NCBI GenBank assembly: GCA_963835055.1
Contig: CAWIDU010000001.1
Span: forward strand, 682,001-746,000
Direction of reading: 5' to 3'
Length of the DNA: 64,000 nucleotides
Source of the DNA: CAWIDU01 sp963835055
GTDB lineage: Bacteria; Patescibacteriota; Saccharimonadia; Saccharimonadales; UBA4665
A program made the translations under genes and the position numbers. The notes beneath the pieces were generated by a model that was not told the origin of the DNA, did not search any database, and was given only the letters and a program-made list of their open reading frames with translations. Every line of letters starts with the position of its first letter. Within the stretch, counting starts at the first letter, position 1. Shown one piece after another: positions 1 through 7,020 of the stretch.

Positions 1-739
1 CCACTTGTGCGGTGTCGTCGGCAGGTTTTTCGTGGGTCTGGGGTATCGCCTTGGCAGCGATAATCTCCTTGACAGAGGTCGGTGCCGCCACAGCCGTCGC
101 CCGGCTCGGCTGACGCACTGCTAACTCGCGGGAAACTAATTGCCAGATGGCCTCGGCCACGTTTTGGCCGCTGTCATCAGCGAAAACCACCGGAAACTGG
201 CGCTGTTTGGCCTCCCACAGATAGCCCGCCCGTACGCGCTCCAGAAAAGCGTTGTCGAGGTCATCGAAGCGTTCACCTTTGGACCGGTCAGCTAAGCGCT
301 TACGAAGTGTCGGCACAGGAGCGTCCAAGACGATGCACAGATCCGGCTGGACATCGGCAACCGCGAAATCGATGATCGAATTGATAGTTTGATAGTCAGG
401 CACGTCGCCGCGGCCATAGTATTGAATACTCAAGGTTGTTAGAAAATTCCGATCAACTAGGCAAATCACGCCGCTGGCGACGCTTTGCTTGATAATTCCC
501 AGAGATTGAGAGCGCGCGGCGTTGTACAGCAAGACTTCTGTCCGACTATTCATCGGATAATGCGGATCTTGGGTCAATTGGCGAATGGCGCGGGCTGTCA
601 GGTCGCTCTGACTGTCCGGCTCACGCAGAGTGCGCACTGGTAAACCGGCGGCTCGCAAGCGACGGGCTAATTCCTGCAGCTGGGTGGTCTTGCCGACGCC
701 CTCGGGACCCTCCAGAACGATATACTTGCCCCTATTCAT
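1..739 (-). CDS. tmk: Thymidylate kinase, C-terminally extended (runs off the left edge)
   Basis: dTMP kinase phosphorylates dTMP to dTDP in dTTP synthesis. Near the N-terminus is a P-loop (EGPEGVGKTTQ), followed by an REP segment, a VDRNF (DR-type) motif and an Arg-rich lid region (RSKGERFDD). The kinase domain should end near residue 210, but the frame stays open to the window edge (246 codons) through a Pro/Ala/Thr-rich stretch, so a tail or fused domain is present. The ATG at 739 lies inside the last codons of dcd (8-base overlap), giving a coupled dcd-tmk pair. A second tmk-like gene lies at 3284-3922. Family assignment is firm; the nature of the extension is unknown. Confidence 0.88.
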   Translation of the reverse strand, partial: MNRGKYIVLEGPEGVGKTTQLQELARRLRAAGLPVRTLREPDSQSDLTARAIRQLTQDPHYPMNSRTEVLLYNAARSQSLGIIKQSVASGVICLVDRNFLTTLSIQYYGRGDVPDYQTINSIIDFAVADVQPDLCIVLDAPVPTLRKRLADRSKGERFDDLDNAFLERVRAGYLWEAKQRQFPVVFADDSGQNVAEAIWQLVSRELAVRQPSRATAVAAPTSVKEIIAAKAIPQTHEKPADDTAQV

Positions 740-1445
740 AAGCTAATCCCTCGATTTTCGGTGGCAGCGTGCGATGGTCGAGATAGGCCTTAGGTAGCAG
801 CATGTCCGGTGACCAGGTCTTGATGATGGTCTCCATATCAGTACCCTGTTGATATTTGCCGCTGAAATTATCATCCCGGCCCAGACCGTAGTCGCCTTCG
901 ACCGGACCAGTCTCGACGAACACCGCTTGGGCAATGCGCTCGCCGACTGGCAAAAGCATCGTTTCGCGCTCGTTCAAATTGTAAATTTCTAGTGTCAGGC
1001 GATTAACGTAACCGGGGTCCACCCAGCCGGCGTCAAAGCAAACCGCTACGCCGTTGCGTCCCCAACTAGAACGCGATTTAAGCTCGTAGGCGCCTGGCGG
1101 TTTGATGCCGAAAAACTCATGGGTGTGGGCCAGCAAGCGCTCTCGAGGCTTCAGGCTGATGACCGGATGATCAAGCGGAATGTTCTTGAATGGCAGAAAG
1201 CCGTTCAGTTTGCACCACTGGCCATGTGGCATAGCCTTATATGGGCCATCGAAGTAGCGCTCTACATCCTCGCGGTCAAACGGGTTGTAGATCGTCCGTT
1301 CGTTCATGCGTTCGATTCGGTAGTAATAATAGCCCAGTGTTACATCCAGGCTGGCATGGGCAATATGGCGAGGATTAAAGGGGTGACAGACAATATGCCC
1401 CGAGTCAATCGCCTGCTTAATTTGGGTGTTGCTATAAACCGCCAT
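732..1445 (-). CDS. dcd: dCTP deaminase family protein (Dcd / dUTPase fold)
   Basis: Predicted to deaminate dCTP to dUTP, or to act as a bifunctional dCTP deaminase/dUTPase, feeding dTMP synthesis. The trimeric dUTPase-fold motifs are visible: SRSSWGR, then AGWVDPGY and TLEIYNLN. At 237 aa it is longer than typical Dcd (about 190 aa); the extra length is an insert around residues 45-90 that includes a DREDVERYFDGP segment. The start is supported by GGAGAGG a few bases upstream and by a promoter at 1468-1497. The stop overlaps the start of tmk. Deaminase versus dUTPase activity cannot be decided here. Confidence 0.88.
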   Translation of the reverse strand: MAVYSNTQIKQAIDSGHIVCHPFNPRHIAHASLDVTLGYYYYRIERMNERTIYNPFDREDVERYFDGPYKAMPHGQWCKLNGFLPFKNIPLDHPVISLKPRERLLAHTHEFFGIKPPGAYELKSRSSWGRNGVAVCFDAGWVDPGYVNRLTLEIYNLNERETMLLPVGERIAQAVFVETGPVEGDYGLGRDDNFSGKYQQGTDMETIIKTWSPDMLLPKAYLDHRTLPPKIEGLAYE

Positions 1446-1467
1446 GATACCTCTCCACGTCCTTTCT

Positions 1468-1497
1468 ATTGTAGTCGAGGCCTTCGGATAAAGGCAA
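1468..1497 (-). promoter_or_regulatory. Sigma70-type promoter of dcd-tmk
   Basis: On the minus strand, TTGCCT (1492-1497), an 18-bp spacer and TACAAT (1468-1473). The predicted transcript starts about 15 nt before the dcd ATG and includes a GGAGAGG ribosome site. Confidence 0.6.
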
Positions 1498-1575
1498 GCA
1501 AAATAGTAATGTGATTTTTACGCAAATAGGTGTTTATAACGCGGTTATGGTTTAGCACCAATCAGCAGTTTTTAG

Positions 1576-1581
1576 TACAAT
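1576..1581 (+). promoter_or_regulatory. -10 box 9 nt before the MprF-like gene
   Basis: TACAAT lies 9 nt ahead of the ATG at 1591 and no Shine-Dalgarno sequence is present between them. The predicted mRNA has a leader of at most two or three bases. No convincing -35 box is visible. Confidence 0.5.
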
Positions 1582-1590
1582 AGAGCACGC

Positions 1591-3291
1591 ATGAGCCATC
1601 GCAAAGCCTTAAGGCAACAATTACAGCTTCGCCAAGACTTTGCCGTCCAGTTTACTAGCTTTCTAGTTGGCGCCCATGGCATTTTCATCCTAGCCACGAC
1701 GCTACTGGAACAGATTGCCGCCCGGCACAGCTCGCATCTAAGCGACGTCACCGTCGACTTGCCACTACTCGTCGGCATCAGCCTGTTATATCTCAGCACT
1801 CAACTGCGCCGGCGCAAGCGTACGGCCTGGCTGGTCACCGTGCTGGCCTACACCTTTTACCTAGGCCTGAGTGTCGCCATTGCAATTACACGCGCCAATA
1901 TGGGTCACCTGATTGGGCATGAAATTGTGCAGACCGTCGTTCTGCCTGTGGCTATTTTATCTTTGGTGCTACTGTTCGAGCATCAGTTCATGGTACGCAG
2001 TGACGTCCAGGGCTTTCGTAAAAGCATCCGCTTCGCTGTTTTGATTCTGCTGATAGCGCTGGTTTACGGCGTGGCCGGCTTCCTACTGCTCGATAATTCT
2101 GACTTTCATCAAGAAATCAATCTCGGCAGTGCCGTACACTACACTATGGATCAGTTCGATCTGACGACCGCTAAGCCGCTAAGGCCATATACCAAGCGTG
2201 CCCATTTATTCGTCGATTCGCTGTCCTTCGTCAGCATTGGCGCGGTGGTCTACGCGGCGGTGTCACTATTCCAGCCGCTGCGTGGCCGTTTGGTAAATCA
2301 GGAGGCACAACGCCAGCACTTCGGTCAGTTGCTCGAGAAGCACGGTGGCCGTAGCGAAGATTTTTTCAAACTTTGGCCCCATGACAAACAATACTTTTTC
2401 GATAATAGCGGCCACGCGGGCCTGGCCTTCCATGTGGCAAACGGCGTCGCCCTAGTAGTTGGTGGTCCAAGCGGCGAAGAGCGGCACTTCAAACAGCTAT
2501 TAATGGATTTCGTCGGTTTATGCTTCAGCAATGATTGGTTGCCGGCGATCATTCATGCCGAAGATACTCAGCAAAAACTCTACCAGGACACCGGCTTCAG
2601 CCTGCAGAAAATTGGCCAAGAAGCGATTGTTAGTCTTGGTCACTTCCAAACCCATGTCAAACAAGATAAGTACTTCCGTAACATCGATAATCGTTTCGAC
2701 AAACTGGGTTTCGGCTGCGAAATGCTGACGCCGCCGCACCACATCGCCGTCCTGCAGCGGCTGACGACTATTTCCAGCCAGTGGCGGGCTCGTGGCAACC
2801 ACGACGAGCGCGGCTTCGTGATGGGTAATTACACCACCGCCTACATGCAGCAATGCCGGATTATGGTGGCCCGCGACGCGGCCGGCACTATCCAGGCCTT
2901 CATTAACCAACTACCGGCCGATTTCGATCGTGTCGAAGCTGATTTCGACCTACTGCGGCACGGCGATGGCAGCCCCAGTAATATTAATGACTACTTACTG
3001 ATGAACTTTATCCATTATCTAGCCGGCGAACAATACCAGCGACTAAATATGGGTCTCTGCGCCCTGACCGGTCTGGACGATGAAACTGATGCCGAGCGCA
3101 AAAGCTTGATCGACAGCGTGCTGCGCTTCGCTTACGCCAACGGTGACCGCTTCTATTCCTTTAGTGGCCTGTATCGCTTCAAGAGTAAATACCAGCCGGA
3201 ATGGCGCGACCGCTACATCGTCTACCAGGGCGGCCTGCGCGGCTTCTCGCGTACCACCCGCGCCTTGATGCGCGCCATGCGCGTCAAGTAG
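1591..3291 (+). CDS. Membrane protein with MprF/LysX-type C-terminal aminoacyltransferase domain (DUF2156)
   Basis: This 566-aa protein has about six hydrophobic segments in residues 1-230, then a cytosolic domain resembling the C-terminal GNAT-fold domain of phosphatidylglycerol lysyltransferase. Supporting features are a YFFDNSGHAGLAF start, VVGGPSG, a late LNMGLCALTGL segment and the closing YRFKSKYQPEWRDRYIVY. The family transfers an amino acid from aminoacyl-tRNA to a membrane lipid, reducing surface negative charge. The shorter N-terminal membrane part suggests it is not a full MprF flippase. It stands alone on the plus strand, and its end overlaps the convergent tmk-like gene by 8 bases. 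The family is likely; the substrate is unknown. Confidence 0.8.
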   Translation: MSHRKALRQQLQLRQDFAVQFTSFLVGAHGIFILATTLLEQIAARHSSHLSDVTVDLPLLVGISLLYLSTQLRRRKRTAWLVTVLAYTFYLGLSVAIAITRANMGHLIGHEIVQTVVLPVAILSLVLLFEHQFMVRSDVQGFRKSIRFAVLILLIALVYGVAGFLLLDNSDFHQEINLGSAVHYTMDQFDLTTAKPLRPYTKRAHLFVDSLSFVSIGAVVYAAVSLFQPLRGRLVNQEAQRQHFGQLLEKHGGRSEDFFKLWPHDKQYFFDNSGHAGLAFHVANGVALVVGGPSGEERHFKQLLMDFVGLCFSNDWLPAIIHAEDTQQKLYQDTGFSLQKIGQEAIVSLGHFQTHVKQDKYFRNIDNRFDKLGFGCEMLTPPHHIAVLQRLTTISSQWRARGNHDERGFVMGNYTTAYMQQCRIMVARDAAGTIQAFINQLPADFDRVEADFDLLRHGDGSPSNINDYLLMNFIHYLAGEQYQRLNMGLCALTGLDDETDAERKSLIDSVLRFAYANGDRFYSFSGLYRFKSKYQPEWRDRYIVYQGGLRGFSRTTRALMRAMRVK

Positions 3292-3922
3292 ATTTAGCGA
3301 GCAACTTCTGAATAATCGCCATTGTCGCTTGGTGAACGGCCTCAATTGACTGACTAGCGTCAATCTCGATAACTGGGTAACGCTTGATGGCCAGTTGAAA
3401 GCCGTGGCTTACCCGCTCGAAGAAATCTGTTGGCTTAACTTCGTAATAATCTTTTTTGGAGGTTTTCTGGTTGCGGGCAATGGCTGTGGCCACATCGGTT
3501 TGATAAAAAAGCACCGCTTCCGGGTGGTAAGCTTTCATTGACTCACCGACGTACTGCCAGCCGCGTTTATGCTCAGCGCCGCGTCCATAAACCTGATAGG
3601 CGACCATCGACAAAGGCCCTCGGTCGACCAAAATAATCTTGCCTGACTGGCGCTCCATCTCAAGCGCTTCGGCCAAAGCCGACTGCACAGCCGCTGATAT
3701 GTATAAATCAGTTGCAGGCGAGCGATCCAATGGCGACAGAGCCACTTCTCGCAAAGCTTCGCCGATTGGCGTGCCACCCAGGTTGCGTGTCGTATGAACC
3801 GCCCAGCCGGCAATCCGCAACGCCTCGGCCGCCAACCCCAGCTGGGTAGTCTTGCCAACCCCGTCAAGGCCTTCGAAAATAATTACTAGGCCGCCCGAAA
3901 TCTGTCGTGATTTGTTGCTCAT
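3284..3922 (-). CDS. Second thymidylate kinase-like protein
   Basis: The 212-aa P-loop kinase has an FEGLDGVGKTTQ Walker A, a VDRGPLSMVAYQ DR-motif and a lid-like KTSKKDYYE segment, so it belongs to the thymidylate kinase family. It lacks the usual REPGGT, having RNLGGTP instead, which leaves substrate specificity open. It follows rplA by 30 bases. A GGAG sits 6 nt before the ATG, and the same spot carries TATACT, so it may be expressed both from the rplA operon and from its own promoter. Two tmk-like genes within 4 kb suggests that one has a different nucleotide substrate. Confidence 0.82.
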   Translation of the reverse strand: MSNKSRQISGGLVIIFEGLDGVGKTTQLGLAAEALRIAGWAVHTTRNLGGTPIGEALREVALSPLDRSPATDLYISAAVQSALAEALEMERQSGKIILVDRGPLSMVAYQVYGRGAEHKRGWQYVGESMKAYHPEAVLFYQTDVATAIARNQKTSKKDYYEVKPTDFFERVSHGFQLAIKRYPVIEIDASQSIEAVHQATMAIIQKLLAKST

Positions 3923-3952
3923 AACAGACTCCAGTATAAAGTATTTAAGTAT

Positions 3953-4897
3953 TTAGATGTTTGCTGGGTCGACAGCGATTGACGGCCCCATGCTGGTGCT
4001 CAAATAAATACTCTTAATGTAATTACCCTTGATGCTGTTCGGCTTGTTGGCTTTCAGGCTGGCCAGGACGGCTTGGGTATTCTCTAGTAGTTGCGCCGGC
4101 GTGAAACTAACTTTGCCGACACCGAGGTGGATAATGCCGTTGGCGTCGACTCGGTATTCAACACGGCCGCCCTTGGCTTCTTTGACCGCCTTATCAGTGT
4201 CAGTCGTCACAGTGCCGCTCTTAGGATTGGGCATCACGCCGCGCGGTCCCAAGATACGCGCATACTTTCCCAGCTTTGGCATAAATTCTGGCGTCGAAAC
4301 CAGCACGTCGAAATCAATTTCACCCTTATCCAACTTAACCAGTAAGGCATCGTCGGCTACAGCCACACGAACAGTTTTACCGCTGCCAGCTGGCAGAACC
4401 AGGCTGTCACGGACATTCTGGTCGGCCAACTTGGGATCAACCTCTAGATTAACGTGTAGCTCGACGGTGGCGTCAAACTTGACGTGGCTGGTCTGCTTGG
4501 CCAACTCGACGGCTTGCGCCAGAGCGTACAATTTGCCCTTTTCGATCTTCTCGGCGTCTTTACGAAATAATTTGCCGCGGCGCTCCAGGCGCGAACGAGC
4601 CGGTTTAACTGCAGCTTTTGGCTTGCTAGTCTCACCTGAAGCCTTACGCTCTTCCTTAGCTTGCTTTTCAGCCTCTTCCTCGAGCGCTTTGGCGCTACGC
4701 TTGCCAGCTTTGGCTAACGGTTTATCATCCGTAGTTTCGGAAACTTCCTCAACCGCAGGTTCAACTGGGGCGACTTCCGTCACCGCCTGGGCATGTGCCT
4801 CAATAACCTTCTTAATATCAGCGATTTTGGCTTTCGCCTCAATCTCAATACCTAGCTCCTTAGCCTCAGCTAAAAGCTCTTTCTTGGTTTGTGCCAT
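3953..4897 (-). CDS. rplA: Ribosomal protein uL1 with an N-terminal nucleic-acid-binding-like extension
   Basis: Large-subunit protein of the L1 stalk. The L1 core (about residues 100-314) is recognisable by LGPRGVMPNPKSGTV and the C-terminal KGNYIKSIYLSTSMGPS. Total length is 314 aa against about 230 for usual L1. The extra N-terminus begins with a helical motif (KKELLAEAKELGIEI, then KIADIKKVIEAH) resembling SAP/Rho-N type small domains, followed by an Ala/Glu/Lys/Pro linker. The start follows a good AAAGGAGTGA ribosome site. It lies downstream of rplK, with one small gene between them. Confidence 0.93.
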   Translation of the reverse strand: MAQTKKELLAEAKELGIEIEAKAKIADIKKVIEAHAQAVTEVAPVEPAVEEVSETTDDKPLAKAGKRSAKALEEEAEKQAKEERKASGETSKPKAAVKPARSRLERRGKLFRKDAEKIEKGKLYALAQAVELAKQTSHVKFDATVELHVNLEVDPKLADQNVRDSLVLPAGSGKTVRVAVADDALLVKLDKGEIDFDVLVSTPEFMPKLGKYARILGPRGVMPNPKSGTVTTDTDKAVKEAKGGRVEYRVDANGIIHLGVGKVSFTPAQLLENTQAVLASLKANKPNSIKGNYIKSIYLSTSMGPSIAVDPANI

Positions 4898-4949
4898 AAC
4901 TCACTCCTTTCGTGGTGCAAACGGCGTTCGAGGCCTCCCACAAAATTAA

Positions 4950-5201
4950 TTATTCCTCTTGATAATCAGGCTTTTCGTCTATCAACTCCGCAACCACAAA
5001 GCCTCCTGCAGCTATAGCTAAAGAACTTAGTGCAAGACGAGGATCTTTAAGGCTGTTGAATAGGCCATAAACAGCGCCTATGGCACCAGCTGTCCGCAGG
5101 GCTATTGCCGCTGCCTTCCTTAGTGATGGTATTTGGTCAACATAAACACCGTGCATAGCTTCTTGAGTCATGCTTTCTTCTGAAGACATAGTAGCTGACA
5201 T
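4950..5201 (-). CDS. Small protein of unknown function inserted between rplK and rplA
   Basis: An 83-aa frame starting three bases after the rplK stop and ending 52 bases before rplA, so it is embedded in the operon. The N-terminus is acidic and Ser/Met-rich. Residues about 26-72 contain two weakly hydrophobic stretches (AIALRTAGAIGAVYGLF and LALSSLAIAAGGFVVAEL) that could form a helical hairpin at a membrane. The C-terminus is acidic (EKPDYQEE). I do not recognise a family. The position and reading frame support a real gene. Confidence 0.6.
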   Translation of the reverse strand: MSATMSSEESMTQEAMHGVYVDQIPSLRKAAAIALRTAGAIGAVYGLFNSLKDPRLALSSLAIAAGGFVVAELIDEKPDYQEE

Positions 5202-5203
5202 AC

Positions 5204-5629
5204 TTACTCGACCTCGACGCCCATGCTGCGAGCGGTGCCGGCGACCATTTTCTTGACGGCTTCGACGTCGTCACTATTCATATCCGTGGCTTTTTCTTCG
5301 GCGATCTTGGTCAGCTGGGCTTGTGATAATTTCTTCTCGAGCTTCTCGGTGTTCGGACGGCCGGAACCTTTCTGGATGCCCAGTTCTTTGCGAATCCGAT
5401 CGTCGGTCGGCGGGCCGACAACACGGAACGTCATGGAGCGATCATCGTAAACCGTAATATGGGCGGTGACTTCCTGGCCCTGCATATCCTTGGTGGCTTC
5501 GTTGAACGGATTAACGAAATCCATCATATTGACGCCGTATTGCCCGAGCGTGCTACCGACCGGCGGTGCCGCACTGGCTTGTCCGCCGCGGATTTTCATC
5601 TTGAGATTTGCTCGTACTTCTTTTGCCAT
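5204..5629 (-). CDS. rplK: Ribosomal protein uL11
   Basis: At 141 aa it matches the usual L11 length. The N-terminal KMKIRGGQASAAPPVGSTLG and the C-terminal rRNA-binding end (GTARSMGVEVE) are typical. It builds the GTPase-associated centre with 23S rRNA. It lies downstream of nusG, separated by one unassigned small gene, and precedes another before rplA. Confidence 0.96.
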   Translation of the reverse strand: MAKEVRANLKMKIRGGQASAAPPVGSTLGQYGVNMMDFVNPFNEATKDMQGQEVTAHITVYDDRSMTFRVVGPPTDDRIRKELGIQKGSGRPNTEKLEKKLSQAQLTKIAEEKATDMNSDDVEAVKKMVAGTARSMGVEVE

Positions 5630-5644
5630 CGTTCTATCCTATCA

Positions 5645-5923
5645 TTAACTTTGAGGTGTACCTATGCTAGGTACTGACATTGCCCGGCGGACAACAAATG
5701 GATAAGCCCGGTCTCTGATTGCGTTATAGCGACTAATAGCGCTAGCATCGGGTAAAGCTTCAGGGTGATCGATTCTGTCAGTGCACATCGTGTAAACAAT
5801 GTTTGCAGTATCCGGTTGAACGTCTAAAGCTGCATCAAGGGCATCGGCATCACCTCTCAATACTCCAGACTTGATATCTTCGGGAAGTGATTGCAGGCTA
5901 GAAGGGCAACTTTCAGGCGACAT
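5645..5923 (-). CDS. Small protein of unknown function between nusG and rplK
   Basis: 92 aa, read from the ATG at 5923 (MSPESCPSSLQSL), 10 bases after the nusG stop. A longer in-frame start at 5980 would lie within nusG and is less likely. The protein is acidic, predicted soluble, without obvious membrane segments or motifs, and ends 15 bases before rplK. The family is unrecognised. The sequence is visibly less G/C-rich than nusG and rplK on either side. Confidence 0.55.
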   Translation of the reverse strand: MSPESCPSSLQSLPEDIKSGVLRGDADALDAALDVQPDTANIVYTMCTDRIDHPEALPDASAISRYNAIRDRAYPFVVRRAMSVPSIGTPQS

Positions 5924-5933
5924 GATTGCTATA

Positions 5934-6482
5934 TTATACCCTTTTAACCTGTAGTCCGTCAAGTTCGACAGGCGTTTCACGGCCGAACATATTGACCAGG
6001 ACTTTCAGCTTGCCTTTGGCCGGATCGATATCGCTGATGCTACCATCGAAGCCCTTGAAGGGACCGTCAATGATGTTGACGACTTCGTTGATATTGAAGT
6101 CGATCTGGTGCTTGGGCTGTTGCAGGCCCATACGCTTGCGAATTTTCTCGATTTCGTCCTGTTCGATTGGCGTCGGATCGGTGCCGCTGCCGACGAAGCC
6201 GGTGACGCTCGGCGTGTTGCGGACAATGTACCAGGCATCCTCAGATAGCTTCATATTGACCAGCACATAGCCTTGGAAAATCCGCTTCTCGACCACTCGG
6301 CGCTTACCGTTCTTGATTTCAATCATTTTTTCCTTGGGCACCAGGACTTCGAAAATTTTATCCTTCATGTCGAGGCTGTCGGCGCGCTGGCGAATACTCT
6401 CGGCGACTTTCTCTTCGTAGCCGCTATAGGTATGGATGGCGTACCATTGCTTGCTAGTGTCATAACGCTTGCTGTTCATCAT
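5934..6482 (-). CDS. nusG: Transcription elongation/antitermination factor NusG
   Basis: 182 aa, the normal length. The N-terminal domain starts WYAIHTYSGYEEKVAESI, with the conserved FQGYVLVNM and VTGFVG segments, and the C-terminal KOW domain (GPFKGFDGSI, later FGRETPVELD) is complete. NusG binds RNA polymerase at the clamp and couples it to the ribosome or Rho. It follows secE by 11 bases in the classical secE-nusG pair. Confidence 0.97.
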   Translation of the reverse strand: MMNSKRYDTSKQWYAIHTYSGYEEKVAESIRQRADSLDMKDKIFEVLVPKEKMIEIKNGKRRVVEKRIFQGYVLVNMKLSEDAWYIVRNTPSVTGFVGSGTDPTPIEQDEIEKIRKRMGLQQPKHQIDFNINEVVNIIDGPFKGFDGSISDIDPAKGKLKVLVNMFGRETPVELDGLQVKRV

Positions 6483-6493
6483 GTGGGATTCCT

Positions 6494-6913
6494 TTACTTA
6501 AGTAAAATCTGCTTGAAAAGCTTGTCCAGGCCTAGGTCAACGAGAGCGATAACAGCTCCGAAAACAGTTGCGAAGGCCAGCACCGCGAAGGTCAGCCGAC
6601 GGCTCTGCGTCTTGGTTGGCCAGGTGACCAGCTTGAGTTCGCGCCAACTGTTGCGGAAGTAGGTCGGGAAAACAATCTTGCCGATTAGGCGTAAAACTTT
6701 GACCAAGAACTTAAACGGCTGTCTGGTGGCTAAGCGCCCGGCAGTGTGCCTGACTGGCCGCACCACAGCCCCTATGGGCTTGCCAACGCCTTCGCGCACT
6801 CGGTGGCGGCGATTGGGCTGGGCCGTCGTCTCGGCAGCCTTCAGCGCCCGCTCACGGAAAGTTTCCGGATTTTTGACTCGTCTCTTGGACGGCTTGGCTG
6901 GTTCTTCGGCCAC
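6494..6913 (-). CDS. secE: Preprotein translocase subunit SecE with a long basic N-terminus
   Basis: The SecE core is at the C-terminus (about residues 85-139): SWRELKLVTWPT followed by one transmembrane helix (FAVLAFATVFGAVIALVDLGL). The first 80 residues are a basic, Pro/Arg-rich cytosolic extension, unusual in length for single-span SecE (about 60 aa). It partners SecY (22074-23594) in the SecYEG channel. It is the first gene of its operon, behind a strong promoter and a leader hairpin. Confidence 0.93.
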   Translation of the reverse strand: MAEEPAKPSKRRVKNPETFRERALKAAETTAQPNRRHRVREGVGKPIGAVVRPVRHTAGRLATRQPFKFLVKVLRLIGKIVFPTYFRNSWRELKLVTWPTKTQSRRLTFAVLAFATVFGAVIALVDLGLDKLFKQILLK

Positions 6914-6935
6914 TTATGTCTACCTCAATTAAAAA

Positions 6936-6955
6936 GCCTACATGATTATGTAGGC
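6936..6955 (-). promoter_or_regulatory. Terminator-like hairpin in the secE leader
   Basis: On the minus strand an 8-bp perfect stem (GCCTACAT / ATGTAGGC) with a 4-nt loop is followed at once by TTTTT. It lies between the predicted transcription start (about 6960) and the secE ATG at 6913, so it is at the extreme 5' end of the leader. It could act as an attenuator, or protect the 5' end of the mRNA. Confidence 0.6.
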
Positions 6956-6966
6956 CACTGGCGTCA

Positions 6967-6995
6967 AGTATAGCAAGCAGGCAGTCAGGGGTCAA
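6967..6995 (-). promoter_or_regulatory. Strong sigma70-type promoter of the secE-nusG-rplK-rplA operon
   Basis: TTGACC (6990-6995), a 17-bp spacer and TATACT (6967-6972) on the minus strand. It stands back to back with the plus-strand -10 of the glycosyltransferase gene at 7008-7013. Confidence 0.78.
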
Positions 6996-7007
6996 GGCCG
7001 CTTTTGC

Positions 7008-7013
7008 TATAGT
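7008..7013 (+). promoter_or_regulatory. Extended -10 promoter giving a predicted leaderless glycosyltransferase mRNA
   Basis: TGC-TATAGT with 7 nt to the ATG at 7021. Transcription would start at or next to the start codon. This argues against the GTG at 7012, which would lie inside the promoter. Confidence 0.6.
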
Positions 7014-7020
7014 GATAGGC

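Noticed and set aside
4029..4949. Long plus-strand open frame of 306 codons
   Set aside because: It lies antisense to rplA, has Ser/Leu/Ala-biased composition typical of shadow frames, and no motif.
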